In this document: in pieces, positions 9,658 to 19,518 of the stretch
Layout: every line of letters begins with the position of its first letter
How positions within the stretch are numbered: the stretch's first letter is position 1
Assembly (NCBI RefSeq): GCF_029625435.1
Contig: NZ_CP121208.1
Span: 1,488,001-1,552,000, forward strand
Origin: Arcanobacterium canis
Lineage (GTDB): Bacteria; Actinomycetota; Actinomycetes; Actinomycetales; Actinomycetaceae
Direction: 5' to 3'
Length of the DNA: 64,000 nt
Made by a program: the position numbers and the translations under genes
Notes under the pieces: generated by a model
Database searches by the model: none
Told to the model about the DNA's origin: nothing
What the model saw: the letters and a program-made list of their open reading frames with translations, nothing else

Positions 9658-12236
9658 TTTGCGGCCTCCTTGGAGATGGTGACGACGTCGCCCGCCTGAG
9701 CGCCGATGAGCGCAATCTGCGAGAGGGAAGAATTCTGCGGAACCCACACGACGCCGTCGGGCATGGCAACCACCTGAAGATCCAGAGTGATTGAACCAGC
9801 AGGTCCCGTAATGGTCAGTGACTTGTCAGCGCCAGCACCACGAGCGGTAGCAGGCGACACCAAAGCCACAGACTTTCGAGCTGTTGCCGCCAGGTGCGGC
9901 TCGTTGCTCTGAAGAGCTCCAAGATCGAGCATCTGCTTCCAGGAGGCAAGTACTGCCTGGCCAGGAGCAATGATCGGCGCCGGAGCAGCCGACGTCGATG
10001 GCACCTGAGCACGCGCGCCATCCCACGTGCGCAACTGGGTGTATTCGTTTACCGCAGCTTCAAGGGTATCCAACCCAAGTTCAATGCCCATCTGGCTAGC
10101 CAAATCATTGAGAACAGCACGATCTGGCAGATGTGTCGAAGTCAGCGCCTGACCGAAGGGCCGCAAACGCCCTTCCCAGTTCACGAAGGTTCCGCCCTTT
10201 TCTGCGGGAGGAGCCACTGGCAAAGCCACATCAGCGAGCGCAAGGGTTTGCGTATCGCGCACTTCGAGTTGGACGGTGAAAACGTGATCGAGTGCCTCTT
10301 GAGCACCTGCAGGCAAGTCCGCAAGCTCAACTCCTGCGAGAAGCACAGCACCAAGTTCACCACGGCGTGCGGCATCGAGAATTTCACCAGTCGAACGACC
10401 GACGTTTTCCGGAAGCGAATCCACACCCCACACTGAGGCGACGTCCACGCGCGCTGCTGGATCTGAGACGAGTCGGCCTCCCGGCAAGAGATTTGGCATC
10501 GCACCAGCGTCAAGAGCACCGCGGTCACCTGCACGACGTGGGATCCACGCGAGGCGCGCGCCGGTACGCTGGGCCAGTGCCACTACTGCGGAAAGCGCAC
10601 CGCGAGTTGCGCAGGTTCGCTCCCCCACCAAAATGACAGAACCCGGCTGAGCTAGATCAGCGAATGTCTCGCCGAAAATCCCCTCACCGGCGTCGGCAAT
10701 TGCACCAAGGACTTCGGCTTCGGTGCCCGGAACAGCGGGGATGAAACGTGCATTCATCTTTGATGTTCCCAGTGACTTGTATGCCGAGATCACGGAAACG
10801 GAGGTGGTCTTGGCAAGGACTCCCTTACGCAGACGCAAGAAAACCGAACCGATTTCATCTTCTGCTTCGAGACCGACAGTCAGGACATGAGAGGCACGCT
10901 CAATGTCCGAATAGGTCACGCCGAGGCCAGTGCCTGCAACTGCGCAAGCAAGGAACTCGTTTTCTTCCTCTGAACCTGCACGAGTGCGGAAATCGATGTC
11001 GTTCGTACCCAGGACGACGCGTGCGAACTTCGCATAAGCATATGCGTCTTCCAAGGTAGCGCGGCCGCCAACGATGACGCCCACCCCCTTGGCCTTCGCA
11101 GCCGTCAGGCCCTTGGCAGCCTCGTTGATCGCTTCAAACCAGGAAACTGGTTCGTAAACGCCCTTTAAGCGGGGGTAGGAAAGACGATCAGAGGACTGCT
11201 GCCAGCGGAAGGCAAAGCGATCTTTGTCAGTGATCCAGTCCTCGTTGACTTCCATATCTTCGCTGGCCATGCGGCGAACAACCTCACCCCGTCGGTAATC
11301 TACGCGGATCGCGGAGCCGGAAGCATCGTGTTCGGTGACACCTGGTACGGAAACCAGATCGAAAGGACGAGCGCGGAAACGGTAGGCAGCTGATGTCAGT
11401 GCGCCAACTGGGCAAATTTGGATCACGTTTCCTGAGAAGTAGGACGCGAATGAACGGCCATCCGCAGCCGTTTGCATTGGCACCATCGGGCCAGCGGCAA
11501 AGCCTTCCGCGAGGCCACTTTCGCCACCTGGTCCGGAGAAGTCATTACTGACTACTGGTGCATGAGCCCCATCAACATCTTGGAAACCGAGCACAGTTCC
11601 GTCGAAGCCACCTACCTGAGAGCCAGGAAGCGAGTGAACCCCGTACCCTGGAGTGCCCCCGCCGCGGCCTTGAAGAGTGATAAAGGCATCGCCGGCAATC
11701 TGAGCCGAGAAACGTGTACAGCGCTGGCACAAAATACAACGATCACGATCGAGCAAGATTTGCGTGGACACTGAAATCGGCTTCGGATATGTACGCTTAA
11801 TATCCACAAATCGCGACGTCGTGCGTCCGTCAGTCATCGCCTGATTCTGCAGCGGGCACTCGCCACCTTTGTCACACACGGGACAATCCATCGGGTGATT
11901 AATGAGGAGAAACTCCATCACGCCCTTCTGGGCTTTCTTGGCAACCTCGGAGGTTGCACCGGTGGAGATCTCCATCCCCTCAGAAACCGTCACAGCACAC
12001 GATGGCTGCGGCTTTGGCATCTTGCGGACATTTCCTTCACGGTCTGGGGCTGCAACTTCAACGAGACACTGACGGCACGCAGCAGCCGGAGCCAGAAGCG
12101 GGTGATCGCAGAAACGCGGAATATGGACGCCAACTTTTTCCGCTGCGCGAATGATCAGCGTGCCCTTCGGAACCGATACTTCCTTGCCGTCAACATGGAC
12201 GGTCACAAGCTCGACCGGAGTATTTTTTTCACTCAT
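9654..12236 (-). CDS. nuoG: NADH-quinone oxidoreductase subunit G
   Basis: Large iron-sulfur subunit of the NADH-oxidising arm, 860 aa. The N-terminus holds the 2Fe-2S ferredoxin domain (CDHPLLAPAAACRQC then CAVTVSEGM), the His-Cys 4Fe-4S motif (HPMDCPVCDKGGEC) and a third cluster region (CILCQRCTRFSAQIAGD). About residues 290-750 form the molybdopterin-oxidoreductase-like fold, catalytically inert in Complex I. It starts with ATG overlapping the nuoF stop (ATGA) and ends in GTGA overlap with nuoH. Confidence 0.96.
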   Translation of the reverse strand: MSEKNTPVELVTVHVDGKEVSVPKGTLIIRAAEKVGVHIPRFCDHPLLAPAAACRQCLVEVAAPDREGNVRKMPKPQPSCAVTVSEGMEISTGATSEVAKKAQKGVMEFLLINHPMDCPVCDKGGECPLQNQAMTDGRTTSRFVDIKRTYPKPISVSTQILLDRDRCILCQRCTRFSAQIAGDAFITLQGRGGGTPGYGVHSLPGSQVGGFDGTVLGFQDVDGAHAPVVSNDFSGPGGESGLAEGFAAGPMVPMQTAADGRSFASYFSGNVIQICPVGALTSAAYRFRARPFDLVSVPGVTEHDASGSAIRVDYRRGEVVRRMASEDMEVNEDWITDKDRFAFRWQQSSDRLSYPRLKGVYEPVSWFEAINEAAKGLTAAKAKGVGVIVGGRATLEDAYAYAKFARVVLGTNDIDFRTRAGSEEENEFLACAVAGTGLGVTYSDIERASHVLTVGLEAEDEIGSVFLRLRKGVLAKTTSVSVISAYKSLGTSKMNARFIPAVPGTEAEVLGAIADAGEGIFGETFADLAQPGSVILVGERTCATRGALSAVVALAQRTGARLAWIPRRAGDRGALDAGAMPNLLPGGRLVSDPAARVDVASVWGVDSLPENVGRSTGEILDAARRGELGAVLLAGVELADLPAGAQEALDHVFTVQLEVRDTQTLALADVALPVAPPAEKGGTFVNWEGRLRPFGQALTSTHLPDRAVLNDLASQMGIELGLDTLEAAVNEYTQLRTWDGARAQVPSTSAAPAPIIAPGQAVLASWKQMLDLGALQSNEPHLAATARKSVALVSPATARGAGADKSLTITGPAGSITLDLQVVAMPDGVVWVPQNSSLSQIALIGAQAGDVVTISKEAAK

Positions 12237-13573
12237 TTGACACCTACTTCGCCAAACACAACAGACTTCTCAGGCGGGTACAGCTGCGAGGCAGCTTTCT
12301 TTGTCCCCAGGACAAATTCGTCACGGAATAAACTGATGGCACTCTTGATCGGAGTTGCCGCAGCATCGCCGAGCGCACAGAATGAACGACCCGCAATATT
12401 CGAAGCAATTTCATCGATCAGATCGATATCGGATTCCTTTGCAGTTCCTGCTTCGAAACGATGCATAATCTGGCGCATCCAGAATGTGCCTTCTCGGCAT
12501 GGGGTACATTTGCCGCATGATTCGTGCTGGTAGAAATCAGCCCAACGCGACACAACTCGAACCACTGACACCGTTTCATCGAAAACTTGGATCGCACGAG
12601 TTGCAAGCATCGACCCACCCTCAGCAACTTCCTCATAACCCAAAGGAATATCGAGATGATCAGGGGTAAACAGAGGTGCCGATGAGCCACCAATGGCATA
12701 GAACTTGAGCTCGTGTCCTTCGCGAATTCCTCCAGCAAGTTCGAGCAGCTCTCGCATGGTGATACCAAACGGGGCCTCGTATTGGCCTGGACGCTTCACG
12801 TGGCCGGACAAGGAGAAAATTCCGTGCCCACGAGAGTTCTTCGTATTGGCACCCATCGCCTGGAACCACTCAGTGCCGTTAACCAAAATTCCTGGAATCG
12901 ACGAAATCGATTCCACATTGTTGATCACCGTTGGGCGTGCGTAAAGACCCTCAGCAGCAGGAAACGGGGGCTTGAGACGAGGCTGACCGCGGTAGCCTTC
13001 AAGCGAATCGAGAAGTGCTGTTTCCTCTCCGCAGATGTAGGCGCCGGCGCCAGCATGAACGGTGATGTCGAGGTCATAATCTCGGTTCGGTCCGCGCCCG
13101 GTTCCCAAGATTCCTGCTTCACGTGCCTCACGCACTGCCGCCATCAGACGTCGGTAAACGTGAACGACTTCGCCACGTAAGTAGATAAATCCACGATTGC
13201 CCCCGATGGCGAGCAAGCAGATCGCCATTCCCTCAATGAGAAGGTGAGGATTGGCCATCAGGTGCGGGATGTCTTTGCAGGTACCTGGCTCAGATTCGTC
13301 TGCGTTGACCACGAGGTAACGCGGACCACCGTCGGCAGGTGGAAGGAATGACCATTTCAGACCGGTCGGGAAGCCTGCACCGCCGCGGCCACGCAAGCCA
13401 GATTCCTTCACGAGGTTGGTGATGGCACCAGGCTCGGACGCCATCTGCCATGCTTTCTCCAGGCCCTTGTACCCGCCGTTTGCACGGTACGCATCCAAAG
13501 TCCATGAGCGCTCCTTGTCCCACATATCTGTCAGGACCGGTGAGAGCGTGCCTGGTGCGCTGTATTGAGTCAC
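12233..13573 (-). CDS. nuoF: NADH-quinone oxidoreductase subunit F
   Basis: Flavoprotein that binds NADH and FMN and passes electrons to cluster N3, 446 aa. GLRGRGGAGFPTGLKW marks the nucleotide site and ICGEETALLDSLEGYRGQPRLKPPFPA the FMN region; N3 ligands are CGKCTPCREG plus a later Cys in FCALGDAA. Start is the GTG overlapping the nuoE stop as GTGA with AAGGAG seven nt ahead. The ATG 11 codons upstream would lie inside nuoE and lacks its own ribosome-binding site. Confidence 0.95.
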   Translation of the reverse strand: MTQYSAPGTLSPVLTDMWDKERSWTLDAYRANGGYKGLEKAWQMASEPGAITNLVKESGLRGRGGAGFPTGLKWSFLPPADGGPRYLVVNADESEPGTCKDIPHLMANPHLLIEGMAICLLAIGGNRGFIYLRGEVVHVYRRLMAAVREAREAGILGTGRGPNRDYDLDITVHAGAGAYICGEETALLDSLEGYRGQPRLKPPFPAAEGLYARPTVINNVESISSIPGILVNGTEWFQAMGANTKNSRGHGIFSLSGHVKRPGQYEAPFGITMRELLELAGGIREGHELKFYAIGGSSAPLFTPDHLDIPLGYEEVAEGGSMLATRAIQVFDETVSVVRVVSRWADFYQHESCGKCTPCREGTFWMRQIMHRFEAGTAKESDIDLIDEIASNIAGRSFCALGDAAATPIKSAISLFRDEFVLGTKKAASQLYPPEKSVVFGEVGVK

Positions 13574-14247
13574 TGTGCCTCTCCTTCCGGTTGTGGTGCG
13601 CTCCATCCGCGTTCGCGAGCGATTTCGAGACCAGCAAGTGACGCCGGACCGGCCGACGGGCCTTCGTTGACGTGGCCGTCTTCAAATCCTGCGAGCACAT
13701 GCTCGATTTCCTTGAAAGTATGAACTTTTTCAGGTCCACGAGTGGGGTGGATATCGCGACCAGCACGGATGTCGTCAACGATTTCTTTCGCCGACGTCGG
13801 GGTCTGGTTATCGAAAAACTCCCAGTTGACCATGATCACCGGCGCATAGTCACATCCGGCATTACATTCGAGCTGCTCAAGAGTGATCTTGCCGTCCGGT
13901 GTGGTCTCGTCATGTCCGACGCCAAGGTAATTGGTCAACTCTTCCCAAATTGCGTCACCACCCATGACAGCACACAACGCATTGGTGCAAACGCCAACAT
14001 TGTATTCACCGTTGGGGTGACGGCGATATTGTGAGTAGAAAGTGGCAACGGCGGAAACTTCTGCCTTCGTCAGGCCAAGAAGATCCGCAACAAGTGCGAT
14101 GCCTCGTGGAGAGCAAAAACCATCCTCAGACTGAACCAGGTGCAGCAGCGGCATGATAGCACTGCGCGACTGTGGGTAACGCGCAATCACTTCTGCACCT
14201 TCACGGCGCAAGCGCTCCTCTACCTCAGGGGTGTACGGGGTAGCCAT
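13570..14247 (-). CDS. nuoE: NADH-quinone oxidoreductase subunit E
   Basis: Thioredoxin-fold 2Fe-2S subunit, 225 aa. The cluster N1a ligands follow the family spacing: CTNALC, then CNAGC about 35 residues later. The C-terminal 65 residues are a low-complexity extension ending in PEGEAQ, beyond the 166 aa of E. coli NuoE. The start and the nuoD stop overlap as TGATG. Confidence 0.95.
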   Translation of the reverse strand: MATPYTPEVEERLRREGAEVIARYPQSRSAIMPLLHLVQSEDGFCSPRGIALVADLLGLTKAEVSAVATFYSQYRRHPNGEYNVGVCTNALCAVMGGDAIWEELTNYLGVGHDETTPDGKITLEQLECNAGCDYAPVIMVNWEFFDNQTPTSAKEIVDDIRAGRDIHPTRGPEKVHTFKEIEHVLAGFEDGHVNEGPSAGPASLAGLEIARERGWSAPQPEGEAQ

Positions 14248-15593
14248 CAGCGATCAACTCCTCCCATCACAGGATCGATAGCCGCGAGAGCCATGATGGT
14301 GTCAGCGAGGAACGATCCCTCAGACATCAGGGCGAGCGACTGTAGGTTGTTGTAGCTTGGGTCACGGAAGTGTGCGCGGTAGGGGCGGGTACCACCATCG
14401 GAAACGACGTGGACGCCAAGAATTCCCTTAGCGTGCTCCACCAGCTGGTATGCCTGACCTGCGGGAACGCGGAAGCCTTCGGTGACGAGTTTGAAATGGT
14501 GGATCAAGGATTCCATTGATTGGGTCATGATTTCCTCGACGTGCTCGGCACAGGAACCTTGGCCGTCCGATCCAATCGAGAGACGTGCTGGCCAAGCGAT
14601 CTTCTTGTCAGCAATCATGACGGGTTCGCCTTCGGTGCGATCAAGCTCATCGAGAACCTGATAGCAGATGCGAATAGACTGAAGAGCTTCTTCAAAACGA
14701 ATCTGCACACGCGTGTAGGCGTCTGCTTTATCACGAACAGGTACGTCAAACTCGTACTTTTCGTAACCACAGTATGGCTGCGTTTTACGAAGGTCCGCTG
14801 GCAGACCAGCAGCACGAAGTGAGGGGCCTGTCATTGACAACGCCATCATGGATGTCAGCGGAGAGACAGCAACGTCCTCGTGACGGATCTTAAAGATCGG
14901 GTTATCGAGGGTGAGATCCATCATTTCTGAAATCGTCAAACGAACCTTGGGCAGGAGCTCACGAATGTAGTCGGTCCCGCCTGCTGGGAGGTCTTCAAGA
15001 ACTCCGCCTGGGCGGATGAACTCGTTATTCATACGAAGACCGGTGATGTCCTCCATGATACGCAGGATATCTTCACGCGCACGGAAAGCGAGGGTCAGCA
15101 TCGTCGTCGCGCCAAGCTCGTTTCCGGCTGAGCCGACGGCCACGATGTGGGAAGAAATGCGCGTCAATTCCATCAGGAGCACGCGAATTGCGCTGGCACG
15201 CTGCGGAATCTGGTCAGTGATCCCGAGCAACTTCTCTACCGCCAGGCAGTAAGCAACTTCCTGGAAGGTTGGGGCCACATAATCCATTCGGGTGCAGTAC
15301 GCAACGCCTTGAGTCCAGGTGCGGTACTCCATGTTCTTCTCGATACCAGTATGAAGGAATCCGGTCGAAGCTTTCACTTCGCGAACGTATTCACCGTCGA
15401 GTTCGAATTGCAGACGCAAAACGCCGTGGGTTGCTGGGTGAACCGGTCCGAGATTGACGACGATATGCTCCTCGCCAATTTCCTCGGCTTCACGAGCAAT
15501 ATCTGCCCAATCCCCGCCGGCCGATTCGTACGAACCGTATCCGGCGACTTCTGCTTCATTAATTGCGCCCATTGCGCGAGGCTGATCTGCCAT
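14247..15593 (-). CDS. nuoD: NADH-quinone oxidoreductase subunit D
   Basis: The 49-kDa-type subunit lining the quinone pocket, 448 aa. HPATHGVLRLQFELDGEYV carries the conserved His of the quinone site. GFLHTGIEKNMEYRTWTQG and the end motif with D-P-V-M-G-G-V-D-R match the hydrogenase-derived family. nuoC and nuoD are separate genes here, unlike the E. coli fusion. Overlaps nuoC upstream and nuoE downstream as TGATG. Confidence 0.97.
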   Translation of the reverse strand: MADQPRAMGAINEAEVAGYGSYESAGGDWADIAREAEEIGEEHIVVNLGPVHPATHGVLRLQFELDGEYVREVKASTGFLHTGIEKNMEYRTWTQGVAYCTRMDYVAPTFQEVAYCLAVEKLLGITDQIPQRASAIRVLLMELTRISSHIVAVGSAGNELGATTMLTLAFRAREDILRIMEDITGLRMNNEFIRPGGVLEDLPAGGTDYIRELLPKVRLTISEMMDLTLDNPIFKIRHEDVAVSPLTSMMALSMTGPSLRAAGLPADLRKTQPYCGYEKYEFDVPVRDKADAYTRVQIRFEEALQSIRICYQVLDELDRTEGEPVMIADKKIAWPARLSIGSDGQGSCAEHVEEIMTQSMESLIHHFKLVTEGFRVPAGQAYQLVEHAKGILGVHVVSDGGTRPYRAHFRDPSYNNLQSLALMSEGSFLADTIMALAAIDPVMGGVDR

Positions 15594-16291
15594 CAGTTGT
15601 ACTCCCTCCTGGTATCCGGCGGCGGAACGACTGCGCCCTTGTATTCAACGGGAATACCCCCGAGTGGGTAGTCCTTGCGCTGGGGGTGACCGACCCAATC
15701 GTCAGGCATCGCCGAACGAACGAGCGCAGGATGTCCGTCGAACACAATTCCCATCAGATCGAATGCCTCACGCTCGGACCAGTCGTCCCCCGGATACACC
15801 GACACGAGCGACGGCATACGTGGATCGTCGTCGGGAGCGGTCACTTCCAGGGCAATCATGCGATTATGCGTGAACGAGAAGAGAGGGAAGTACCCGTGGA
15901 GCTCGCGGCCCTGATCTTGCGGGTAGTGAACTGCAGAAACGCCGAGTGTCATCTCAAAACGCAAATCCTGATCGTCGCGGCAGTAACGAGCGACAGTCAG
16001 CAGATTGTCACGCGGCACAAAAATCACGAGTTGGCCGTTTTGCGTTGACACTTTTTCGATGAGTTGTTCAGGAGCGAAACCGTCACTTGCACCGAGTTCG
16101 AGGATGATATCGACGACGTCGTCGAACCAGCCTCCGTACGGGCGGGTTGCTGGAGGTGCGACGACGGCGATTTCACGTTGCGTAGAAAATCCCGTCGTAT
16201 CACCGCTGTCTTTCACGCCCCACATACCAGATCGCCGGGCGATCACTTCGGGGCCGACTGCGCCCGCAGGCGCAATTTCGTTATTGCTCAC
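15593..16291 (-). CDS. nuoC: NADH-quinone oxidoreductase subunit C
   Basis: The 30-kDa-type subunit of the connecting module, 232 aa. The family signature is plain: [44 protein letters not shown]. The first 50 residues are a variable lead. Start is GTG overlapping the nuoB stop as GTGA; the end overlaps nuoD. Confidence 0.95.
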   Translation of the reverse strand: MSNNEIAPAGAVGPEVIARRSGMWGVKDSGDTTGFSTQREIAVVAPPATRPYGGWFDDVVDIILELGASDGFAPEQLIEKVSTQNGQLVIFVPRDNLLTVARYCRDDQDLRFEMTLGVSAVHYPQDQGRELHGYFPLFSFTHNRMIALEVTAPDDDPRMPSLVSVYPGDDWSEREAFDLMGIVFDGHPALVRSAMPDDWVGHPQRKDYPLGGIPVEYKGAVVPPPDTRREYN

Positions 16292-16848
16292 CTCAAAAGT
16301 CCCTTCTTATCCTCGAGGGGCATTGCCTTCAGGGCAGCTTCTTCAGCTGCACGAGCCACACGCTTACGATGTTCGCCAATCGGCGCACCTTCGATTACTC
16401 CATTACGCAACTCGAAAATCGCATTGATGAGCATCTCCGGGCGTGGAGGGCAACCCGGCAAGTAGACATCAACGGGAACGATATGGTCGATTCCTTGGAC
16501 CACGGAGTAGTTGTTGAACATGCCGCCAGTCGATGCACAGACGCCCATGGAAATCACCCATTTCGGCTCCATGAGTTGGTCATACGTATGACGCACGACA
16601 GGTGCCATTTTCTGCGAGACTCGGCCAGAGACAATCATGAGATCTGCCTGACGCGGCGATGCTCGAAAGACTTCCATTCCAATTCGTGAAGCGTCAAAAC
16701 GAACTGCTCCGAATGCCATCATTTCGATTGCACAACAGGCCAGTCCCATCGTCACTGGCCAAATAGAGCGAGCCTTCGCCCACCCCAACACGCTTTCAAT
16801 AGCTCCGAGCGCCTTGCCTGGATCCGTGTCCATGTTTACTTCACTCAT
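16288..16848 (-). CDS. nuoB: NADH-quinone oxidoreductase subunit B
   Basis: Subunit holding cluster N2, the last electron carrier before quinone, 186 aa. Ligands are visible as the tandem CC of [11 protein letters not shown], the Cys of [13 protein letters not shown] and that of LPGCPPRPE. Three in-frame ATGs lie close together (16860, 16851, 16848); I chose 16848 because GGGAG sits five nt ahead of it, while 16851 would have only two. It nearly abuts the nuoA stop. Confidence 0.95.
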   Translation of the reverse strand: MSEVNMDTDPGKALGAIESVLGWAKARSIWPVTMGLACCAIEMMAFGAVRFDASRIGMEVFRASPRQADLMIVSGRVSQKMAPVVRHTYDQLMEPKWVISMGVCASTGGMFNNYSVVQGIDHIVPVDVYLPGCPPRPEMLINAIFELRNGVIEGAPIGEHRKRVARAAEEAALKAMPLEDKKGLLR

Positions 16849-16850
16849 CA

Positions 16851-17210
16851 TTACTCCCATTCAAGTCCGCCACGCCGCCACTCATACAAGAACGGCACGG
16901 TGATCAGGGCGACGAAGACACCGATTGCGATGATGCCGCCGAGGCCAAGAGCTTCGTGATTGACAGCCCACGGGTAGAGGAACACAACCTCGATATCGAA
17001 CACAATGAATGTCATCGCCGTCAGGAAGTACTTCACCGGGAAACGGCCAGCACTGCCTGCATTCGGGGTAGCTTCCACACCACACTCATAGTTCGATACC
17101 TTCACGCGGTTGTAGCGCTTCGGACCGAGAATTGCACTCATCATCAGACCGCCGGCGGCAATTGCGAGTGCCGCCGCGATCATAATGAGGATCGGAATGT
17201 TTCCAGACAT
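16851..17210 (-). CDS. nuoA: NADH-quinone oxidoreductase subunit A
   Basis: First gene of the Complex I operon, 119 aa with three membrane helices. The conserved [13 protein letters not shown] loop carries the cysteine that reports the active/deactive state in other species. Start ATG with GGTGGAGG four nt upstream. The operon order A to N is complete and canonical. The promoter should lie in 17211-17315. Confidence 0.96.
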   Translation of the reverse strand: MSGNIPILIMIAAALAIAAGGLMMSAILGPKRYNRVKVSNYECGVEATPNAGSAGRFPVKYFLTAMTFIVFDIEVVFLYPWAVNHEALGLGGIIAIGVFVALITVPFLYEWRRGGLEWE

Positions 17211-17277
17211 TGGACCTCCACCTTTTTCTTTAAACGTTCCGAGCCCCGAGTTTTTCGCTCAGAGCTTTCACTGACAC

Positions 17278-17309
17278 TGTATAACTTGTTGGAGACATTT
17301 TCCGTCCAA
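17278..17309 (-). promoter_or_regulatory. Possible nuo operon promoter
   Basis: On the minus strand TTGGAC (17309-17304) is followed after 19-20 nt by TTATAC/TATACA near 17284-17278, about 70 nt before nuoA. The spacing is long for a housekeeping promoter, so this is only a candidate. The intergenic stretch also separates nuo from the reductase gene upstream. Confidence 0.3.
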
Positions 17310-17315
17310 GCTGTC

Positions 17316-18587
17316 TCACGCCCGCGGCACCACCTTCGTTGCCGCAGTGATCACACGATCCATCCAGTCACCACCACGTCGGTCATAGGCGTCCGATAAG
17401 AGCTTCATCACCAGCTTCATCAGAGTTTTTCTTGGCAGGCCATACTTCACGCACGCACGCATAATCGCCGGTTTCTCAATGAGCCACGCAAACGCGCGTC
17501 CAAGCGTGTAGTAACCACCCAGCTCGTTTCGCATCGTCTCAACGTAGCCTTCCATCACAGCGTCACGCTCACGATCATTGGTGCGCACGAGCGCCTGCGT
17601 GAGATAGTCCGCCACAATACGACCCGAAGCAAGTGCGTACGCAATTCCCTCACCATTGAAAGGAGACACCATGCCGCCGGCGTCGCCGACGAGGGCAAGG
17701 CCGTCGGCGTATAAAGGCTGACGATTAAATGCCATCGGAAGCGCGGCACTCTTGATCTTGCCGACCTGATTCTCTTCGGTGAGTTCCCATTCGGCGGGAG
17801 TGTTTTCGAGCCAGGTTTTGAAGACCTTACGGTAGTCGATCCCTGTCGGCGCTGCTGTCGATGACAAAGACCCCAGTCCGACGTTGACGAGTCCTTCACC
17901 GACCGGGAAAATCCACGCGTAACCCGGCAGTTGCTCAGATTTACCTGGCTTGCCCGCCCACAACTCCAGCTGCGATTCCATCAATGTGGTGGTGGCCAGA
18001 GGCGAACGGAAGTAGGCGCGCACAGCGACACCCATTGGACGCTTCGGATCCTTTTCACGTCCGACAGAGGTTGCTAAGCGAGCTGAGACGCCGCCCGCAT
18101 CGACGACGAAATCTGCGTGAATTTCATATTCTTCCTTCGCACCAGCACTCTCGCGAGCGGTCACCCCAACGACGCGACCCTTGCCATCACGAATCGCACC
18201 AGTGACAGTGATTCCTTCCAGGAGGCGCGCACCAGACGCCTGGGCGTGGCGAATCAGTTCTTCATCGAGCACTTCACGGCGTCGTCCCGAACCATAATTC
18301 GGTTGCGATGCGAGTATTGGCCACGGCACTTCTACGACATTTCCAGCACCAGCGCCACGGATTCCGTAGTTTCGAACCCAACCGTCCTCTTCACGCATCG
18401 CCATTCCCATGCGCACAAGCTCAACAACAGTTCGTGGGGTGAGCCCGTCACCACAGGTCTTATCACGCGGGAAGATGGCCTTTTCAACGACGAGGACGTC
18501 GATCCCGTTTTTCGCGAGATAGTGCGCAGTTGATGCACCGCCTGGGCCGCCACCAACCACGACAACTGTGGCTTGCTCAATCCGCAC
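17316..18587 (-). CDS. Geranylgeranyl reductase-family FAD oxidoreductase (possible menaquinone reductase)
   Basis: Flavoprotein of 423 aa. The N-terminal dinucleotide fold is VVVVGGGPGGASTAHYLAKNG, followed by DKTCGDGLTP, and the second FAD motif is ALVGDAGGMVSPFNGEGIAYALASG. Family members saturate isoprenoid double bonds; in mycobacteria MenJ acts on menaquinone. Its place between nuo and menG supports a similar role (inference). I use the GTG at 18587, which has GGGGAGGG seven nt ahead, rather than the ATG at 18611, which has none. Confidence 0.85.
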   Translation of the reverse strand: MRIEQATVVVVGGGPGGASTAHYLAKNGIDVLVVEKAIFPRDKTCGDGLTPRTVVELVRMGMAMREEDGWVRNYGIRGAGAGNVVEVPWPILASQPNYGSGRRREVLDEELIRHAQASGARLLEGITVTGAIRDGKGRVVGVTARESAGAKEEYEIHADFVVDAGGVSARLATSVGREKDPKRPMGVAVRAYFRSPLATTTLMESQLELWAGKPGKSEQLPGYAWIFPVGEGLVNVGLGSLSSTAAPTGIDYRKVFKTWLENTPAEWELTEENQVGKIKSAALPMAFNRQPLYADGLALVGDAGGMVSPFNGEGIAYALASGRIVADYLTQALVRTNDRERDAVMEGYVETMRNELGGYYTLGRAFAWLIEKPAIMRACVKYGLPRKTLMKLVMKLLSDAYDRRGGDWMDRVITAATKVVPRA

Positions 18588-18746
18588 AGATCTGCCCTCC
18601 CCGACCACCATTGGCTTTTTATTACTTATTCCAAACTAGTCTAGCCGCGTCATTCAAGGGAAAAGTAATTAACACCAGCCGAATTACGAAAGAGTTTTGT
18701 GCCGTATATATCAGCTCACAGGACCACAGTTGCACGCTCCGAAATG

Positions 18747-18786
18747 AAAAATGTGGGCAAGGGATACGCCCTTTGCCCACATTTTT
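18747..18786 (-). terminator. Terminator after menG
   Basis: A 14-bp perfect outer stem (18747-18760 with 18773-18786) continues inward with a 3-bp stem and one bulge. The minus-strand right side runs into a T tract. It closes the menG transcript just after its stop, so the downstream reductase needs its own promoter in 18588-18745. Confidence 0.85.
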
Positions 18787-18791
18787 CATTC

Positions 18792-19478
18792 TTACTTCCA
18801 GGCCCGATGCAATGCCACGATTCCGCCGGACAGATTCTTAAATTCGACGTCGTGCCAGCCCGCACGCTGGATCCACTTCGCAAAGCCACGCTGGGCAGGC
18901 CACTGACGAATCGACTCAACAAGATAGTCGTACGCAGGCGGATCAGAGGAGAACCTTGCAGCCAACGGCATCACCGAAGAGAGGAAGAAACTGTAGAGCT
19001 GATTAAATGCAACATTCGACGGCGACGAAAACTCCGCCACAACCAACCGACCGCCAGGCTTGACCACGCGATACATTTCTTTCAATGCCTGATGCGGGTC
19101 GTTGACATTGCGAATGCCGTAAGAAATCGTCACCGCATCGAAGGTGTTGTCATCGAAAGGCAGATTCATTGCATCGCCTTGGACGAATTCCAGATGGGGA
19201 TAGCGACGCTTTCCCTCCTCAATCATCCCGGCGGAGAAGTCGAGGGCAACGACGTCGGCGCCTTCCTTAGCGTACTGTGCTGCGGACGTGCCCGTGCCAG
19301 CGGCAAGATCGAGGATCTTTTCACCCGGCTTCGGCGCAATCGCCGCCGTTGTGGTGCGGCGCCAGCTAAAAATCTGGCCGCCTGTCAACACGGTGTTCAT
19401 CAGGTCGTACTTCGCAGCAACGTCGTCGAACATGCTCGACACGTCACCCGGCTTCTTGTCCAATGTGGCTCGCTTCAT
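18792..19478 (-). CDS. menG: Demethylmenaquinone methyltransferase
   Basis: S-adenosylmethionine-dependent methyltransferase, 228 aa, for the last ring step of menaquinone synthesis. Motif I is ILDLAAGTGTSAAQYA, then VALDFSAGMIEEG and the UbiE/MenG signature YGIRNVNDPHQALKEMYRVVKPGG. The start MKRATLDKKPGDVSSMFD matches the usual actinobacterial N-terminus and has TTAAAT seven nt ahead, as for leaderless genes; an ATG three codons earlier is possible. Divergent from menF with only about 40 bp between the starts. Confidence 0.93.
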   Translation of the reverse strand: MKRATLDKKPGDVSSMFDDVAAKYDLMNTVLTGGQIFSWRRTTTAAIAPKPGEKILDLAAGTGTSAAQYAKEGADVVALDFSAGMIEEGKRRYPHLEFVQGDAMNLPFDDNTFDAVTISYGIRNVNDPHQALKEMYRVVKPGGRLVVAEFSSPSNVAFNQLYSFFLSSVMPLAARFSSDPPAYDYLVESIRQWPAQRGFAKWIQRAGWHDVEFKNLSGGIVALHRAWK

Positions 19479-19504
19479 ACAAAGCATTTAACCACCTGTG
19501 CGAG

Positions 19505-19510
19505 TAGGAT
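19505..19510 (+). promoter_or_regulatory. Candidate -10 of menF
   Basis: TAGGAT ends 8 nt before the menF ATG. With menG starting 40 bp away on the other strand, this is almost the only room for a promoter and implies a very short or absent leader. Confidence 0.5.
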
Positions 19511-19518
19511 TCTTGTCC

